A program made the translations under genes and the position numbers. From Limimaricola soesokkakensis (lineage in GTDB: Bacteria > Pseudomonadota > Alphaproteobacteria > Rhodobacterales > Rhodobacteraceae), in assembly GCF_900172345.1 (NCBI RefSeq), contig NZ_FWFY01000001.1, forward strand, positions 1 to 64,000: a DNA stretch of 64,000 bases. The letters are read 5' to 3'. Every line of letters starts with the position of its first letter. Within the stretch, counting starts at the first letter, position 1. The notes beneath the pieces are model-generated. The model saw only the letters and a program-made list of their open reading frames with translations. It was not told the origin of the DNA and did no database searches. Shown piece by piece: positions 60,997-64,000 of the stretch.

Positions 60997-61479
60997 TCAG
61001 CTGTCGTCCATGCCCAGGCTAGCCCCAAGCGCCGCCGCGCAGAGCCCCGCCAGGGCCAGCGTGCCGAGCACGAGATCACCACCAGCAGCCGGCGTCAGCG
61101 CCGACAGTCCCGGGATCGCACGATCGACCGCGCCGGGCGCGAAGATCGCGCTCGCGGCGATCGCAACCAGCAGCAGCGCCCAGACCCCGACGCCGTGCAG
61201 CGCCGCGACCCGGCGGCGCGTGGCCCCCGACAGCGCGGCGGCGCTCCAGCCCGCTGCGAACAGCGTCGGCAATGTCAGCAGCGCGGGCCACAACCCGCCC
61301 GGCTCCGGAAGCGTCCCGGCAAGGCCGCGCCACAAGAGCATCAATGGCACCATCAAGCCAAGGCCGATCAGGCCTCCCGTCAAAATCGCCATCCCGGCGA
61401 TTCGGGTCGTACCGGTGTGAAGAACGGACGAGGAAAGGGTCCCGCGGGTGGACGGGATACGATGAAAAGGCTGGGTCAT
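60997..61479 (-). CDS. Small integral membrane protein of unknown function
   Basis: The 160-residue protein has four hydrophobic segments (about residues 31-52, 63-82, 93-113 and 131-154) joined by short polar loops; TRRRVAALHG between the second and third is the most charged. The first 30 residues are polar. It converges on the protease gene, with one base between stops. No family was recognised and no partner is obvious, though it is encoded close to metG. Confidence 0.7.
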   Translation of the reverse strand: MTQPFHRIPSTRGTLSSSVLHTGTTRIAGMAILTGGLIGLGLMVPLMLLWRGLAGTLPEPGGLWPALLTLPTLFAAGWSAAALSGATRRRVAALHGVGVWALLLVAIAASAIFAPGAVDRAIPGLSALTPAAGGDLVLGTLALAGLCAAALGASLGMDDS

Positions 61480-61568
61480 GGTAAACTCCCTTGCTGCGCG
61501 GCCAGTCTAGCGCAACTCTCGGGAAATCGATCCAGTCCGGATGTATAAGGTGCCGGGGTTTTTTCTCC

Positions 61569-63281
61569 TCAGCTCCGGATTCCTGCGAAACGCGCGTGCC
61601 AGTCGGCGCGCTCCTCGTCGGTGATCTTGCGGAATGTCACGTCCGGCACCGCGAAGCCATGCCCCACCGACAACACCGACAGCGCCTCGGCCACGTCGCC
61701 GGGCCAGGCGTCATCATCGGTCTTCATCGCCTCCATCAGCTGCGCGCTCGCATCGGGGATGAAGGGCGCGGACAGGACCGCGTAGAGCCGGATCAGGTTC
61801 AGCGCGAGGCGGATCTGCATCGCCGCCGCTTCGGGATCGGTCTTGAAGCTGGCCCAAGGCGCGGCATCCTGCAGGTATTCGTTGCCCGCGACCCAGATCG
61901 CGCGCAGCTCGGCCGCGGCCTTGCGCACCTCGATCGCGTCCATGTGACCCTCATATGCGCGCACCCGGCGCTCCAGATCGGCGATGAGCGCAAGTTCGCG
62001 GTCGCCATGGGCGCCGCCCGCCGGCACCTCCTCGCCGAACTTGGAGCGGCAGAACTTGGTGACGCGGCTGACGAAGTTGCCGAGCACGTCGGCGAGATCC
62101 TTGTTGACCGATTGCTGGAAGTTCTCCCAGGTGAACTCGGCATCCGAGCTTTCGGGCGCGTGGCTCAGCAGCCACCAGCGCCAGTAGTCGGCGGGCAGCA
62201 CCTCCAGCGCCTGATCCATGAACACGCCGCGCCCGCGCGAGGTCGAGAACTGGCCGCCATCATAGTTCAGGTAGTTGAACGACTTGATGTAATCGACGAG
62301 CTTCCACGGCTCGCCCGAGCCGAGGATGGTCGCCGGGAAGGACAGGGTGTGGAACGGCACGTTGTCCTTGCCCATGAACTGGGTATAGCGCACGTCGTCG
62401 GCGCCCTTGTCGGTGCGCCACCAGCGCTCCCAATCCTCGCCCTTGCCCGCATCGACCCATTCCTGGGCGCAGGCGATGTATTCGATCGGCGCGTCGAACC
62501 AGACGTAGAAGACCTTGCCCTCCATGCCCGGCCACTCGGCGTCGCCCTTCCGGACCGGGATGCCCCAGTCGAGATCGCGGGTGATGCCGCGATCCTGCAG
62601 ACCGTCGCCGTCATTGAGCCACTTGCGGGCGATCGAGGTGGTCAGCACCGGCCAGTCGGTCTTGGAATCTATCCAGTCCGACAGCTCGCCGCGCATCTTC
62701 GACTGGCGCAGGTAGAGGTGCTTGGTCTCGCGCGGCTCCAGATCGGTTGAGCCCGAGATCACCGAGCGCGGCTCGATCAGGTCGATGGGGTCAAGCTGCT
62801 TGGTGCAGTTGTCGCACTGGTCGCCGCGCGCGCTCTCGAAGCCGCAATTGGGGCAGGTGCCCTCGATGTAGCGGTCGGGCAGGTAGCGGCCGTCGGCCTT
62901 GGAGTAGATCTGGGTTTCGACCCGCTCCTCGATCAGCCCTGCCTCGTCGAGACGCGCGGCGAAGGCCTGGGTCAGACGATGGTTCTGCGGGCTGGACGAG
63001 CGGCCGAAATGGTCGAAGGAGAGCCGGAAACCGCGCGCGATCTCGGCCTGCGTCTCGTGCATTTCGGCGCAGTATTCGGCCACCGGCTTGCCGGCCTTGG
63101 CGGCGGCCAGCTCGGCGGGGGTGCCGTGCTCGTCGGTGGCGCAGAGGAACAGCACCTCGTGACCGCGCCCGCGCTGGTAGCGGGCGAAGAGGTCGGCGGG
63201 AAGCTGGCTGCCGACCAGGTTGCCCAGATGCTTGATCCCGTTGATGTAGGGGATGGCCGAGGTGATGAGATGCCGTGCCAT
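61569..63281 (-). CDS. metG: Methionyl-tRNA synthetase
   Basis: The 570-residue class I synthetase charges tRNA-Met. The signature start is [22 protein letters not shown], where HLGN stands for HIGH. The zinc-knuckle Cys pairs are GTCPNCG and [19 protein letters not shown] contains substrate-binding residues. The KMSKS site reads FSTSRG, a variant seen in related alphaproteobacterial enzymes. The anticodon-binding helical end is complete, with no tRNA-binding EMAP domain. ATG 63281 is chosen since the HIGH region follows at once. Confidence 0.96.
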   Translation of the reverse strand: MARHLITSAIPYINGIKHLGNLVGSQLPADLFARYQRGRGHEVLFLCATDEHGTPAELAAAKAGKPVAEYCAEMHETQAEIARGFRLSFDHFGRSSSPQNHRLTQAFAARLDEAGLIEERVETQIYSKADGRYLPDRYIEGTCPNCGFESARGDQCDNCTKQLDPIDLIEPRSVISGSTDLEPRETKHLYLRQSKMRGELSDWIDSKTDWPVLTTSIARKWLNDGDGLQDRGITRDLDWGIPVRKGDAEWPGMEGKVFYVWFDAPIEYIACAQEWVDAGKGEDWERWWRTDKGADDVRYTQFMGKDNVPFHTLSFPATILGSGEPWKLVDYIKSFNYLNYDGGQFSTSRGRGVFMDQALEVLPADYWRWWLLSHAPESSDAEFTWENFQQSVNKDLADVLGNFVSRVTKFCRSKFGEEVPAGGAHGDRELALIADLERRVRAYEGHMDAIEVRKAAAELRAIWVAGNEYLQDAAPWASFKTDPEAAAMQIRLALNLIRLYAVLSAPFIPDASAQLMEAMKTDDDAWPGDVAEALSVLSVGHGFAVPDVTFRKITDEERADWHARFAGIRS

Positions 63282-63443
63282 GCTGTGCTGCCGTCCTTCG
63301 ATGCGTCCGGGGCCCCATGTAGCGATCCCGCCCGCCCAAGGCCAGTGCGGCCTTGAACGCTTGCCCACCGGCCCAAGCCGCCCTACCTCTGCGCCTCGCG
63401 GACCGGGCGCATGTGGCCCGGCAGGACGACAGGAAGGCCCCAT

Positions 63444-64000
63444 ATGAAGAAGATCCCACTCGGCCGTAGCGGCATCGAGGTCAGCGAATGGTGCTTGGGC
63501 ACCATGACCTATGGCAGCCAGACCCCCGAGGACGACGCGCATCGCCAGCTCGACATGGCGCTCGATGCCGGGATCGATTTCCTCGACGCGGCCGAGATGT
63601 ACCCGGTGAATCCGGTAAAGGCCGAGACAGTGGGCCGCACCGAGGAATTCATCGGCAACTGGATCGAGAAGAGCGGCAAGCGCGGCGCCTACAAGATCGC
63701 CACAAAGGCCGCCGGCCCCAACCCGGGCTGGGCCCGCGACGGCAAGGGCTATGATGGCGGCAATCTGCGCGAGATCGTCGAGGGCTCGCTGCGGCGGCTC
63801 AAGACGGATGTGATCGATCTCTACCAGCTGCACTGGCCCGAGCGCGGCCACTACCATTTCCGTCGCTACTGGTCCTACGATCCCTCGGATCAGAACGCCG
63901 AGCGGACGCTTGCGCATATGGACGAGGTGCTCGGAACGCTGAAGGCGCTGGTGGCCGAGGGCAAGATCCGCGCATTCGGCCTGTCGAACGAGACCGCTTG
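63444..64000 (+). CDS. Aldo/keto reductase (Tas-like), 3'-truncated by window edge
   Basis: The first 185 residues are present. It starts [26 protein letters not shown] with GGAAGG upstream. Catalytic residues are in place: Asp in [10 protein letters not shown], Tyr in AEMYP, Lys in KIATKAAGP and His in LYQLHWPER. The [10 protein letters not shown] segment fits the Tas branch. These enzymes reduce aldehydes and ketones with NADPH; the substrate is not known. It is divergent from metG. Confidence 0.92.
   Translation, partial: MKKIPLGRSGIEVSEWCLGTMTYGSQTPEDDAHRQLDMALDAGIDFLDAAEMYPVNPVKAETVGRTEEFIGNWIEKSGKRGAYKIATKAAGPNPGWARDGKGYDGGNLREIVEGSLRRLKTDVIDLYQLHWPERGHYHFRRYWSYDPSDQNAERTLAHMDEVLGTLKALVAEGKIRAFGLSNETA

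Overview
The window is GC-rich, densely coded chromosomal DNA. It most likely comes from an alphaproteobacterium of the Rhodobacterales (Roseobacter/Rhodobacter type). That placement is an inference from gene content and style: a nasT-nasS-nrt-nirBD-nasA assimilation block, RTX proteins, an Anbu operon, many ATGA-coupled genes and heavy GC codon bias. No rRNA or tRNA gene, CRISPR array, complete insertion sequence or origin was seen.

Layout. 1-2.1 kb: the 3' part of a secreted malectin/RTX protein. 2.6-6.5 kb: a four-gene operon of circularly permuted ATP-grasp enzyme, alpha-E protein, transglutaminase-like protein and Anbu proteasome-like peptidase. 6.6-7.9 kb: a second RTX protein with a CHRD-like domain. 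8.4-14.9 kb: a complete ebo cluster, arranged eboD-eboE-eboC forward, eboF reversed, then eboA-eboB forward. 14.9-20.8 kb: a DsbA/FrnE thioredoxin-fold protein, a GGDEF-EAL membrane protein overlapping a PilZ protein, a glycosyltransferase-like gene and a cold-shock gene. 21.2-32.8 kb: nitrate/nitrite assimilation, with nasT-nasS, a leader carrying a candidate ANTAR antitermination site and an intrinsic terminator, then nrtA, nrtB, a double-ATPase nrtCD, nirB, nirD and nasA. 32.9-33.3 kb: aroQ. 33.4-42.9 kb: two adjacent RND efflux systems on the minus strand, one headed by a MarR gene with a self-operator candidate. 43.0-48.2 kb: a molybdenum hydroxylase locus (xdhC, cytochrome c with an acidic repeat tail, iorA, iorB, an acidic secreted protein). 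48.3-49.4 kb: a GluR0-like glutamate-receptor potassium channel. 49.6-52.6 kb: a MpaB/DUF2236 protein, hppD, a Rieske protein and a MarR gene. 52.8-55.0 kb: a polar amino-acid ABC importer. 55.0-59.0 kb: a LuxR-type response regulator facing a periplasmic molybdopterin-fold protein and a PAS/HisKA/REC/HPt hybrid kinase. 59.0-64.0 kb: an MltB-like transglycosylase, a Deg/HtrA protease, a small membrane protein, metG and the start of an aldo/keto reductase.

How the parts work together. In the nitrate block NasS (cytosolic nitrate sensor) is expected to hold NasT (ANTAR RNA-binding antiterminator) until nitrate is present. NasT should then let RNA polymerase pass the terminator before nrtA, giving uptake (NrtABC) and reduction to ammonium (NasA, NirBD). 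The ebo proteins form a compact lipid/isoprenoid-linked set whose best-known role is precursor export to the periplasm in cyanobacterial scytonemin synthesis. The ATP-grasp/Anbu operon is a predicted peptide-ligase-plus-protease module of unknown substrate. The ebo cluster, the Anbu operon, the nas leader and the GluR0-like channel are the parts most worth follow-up.
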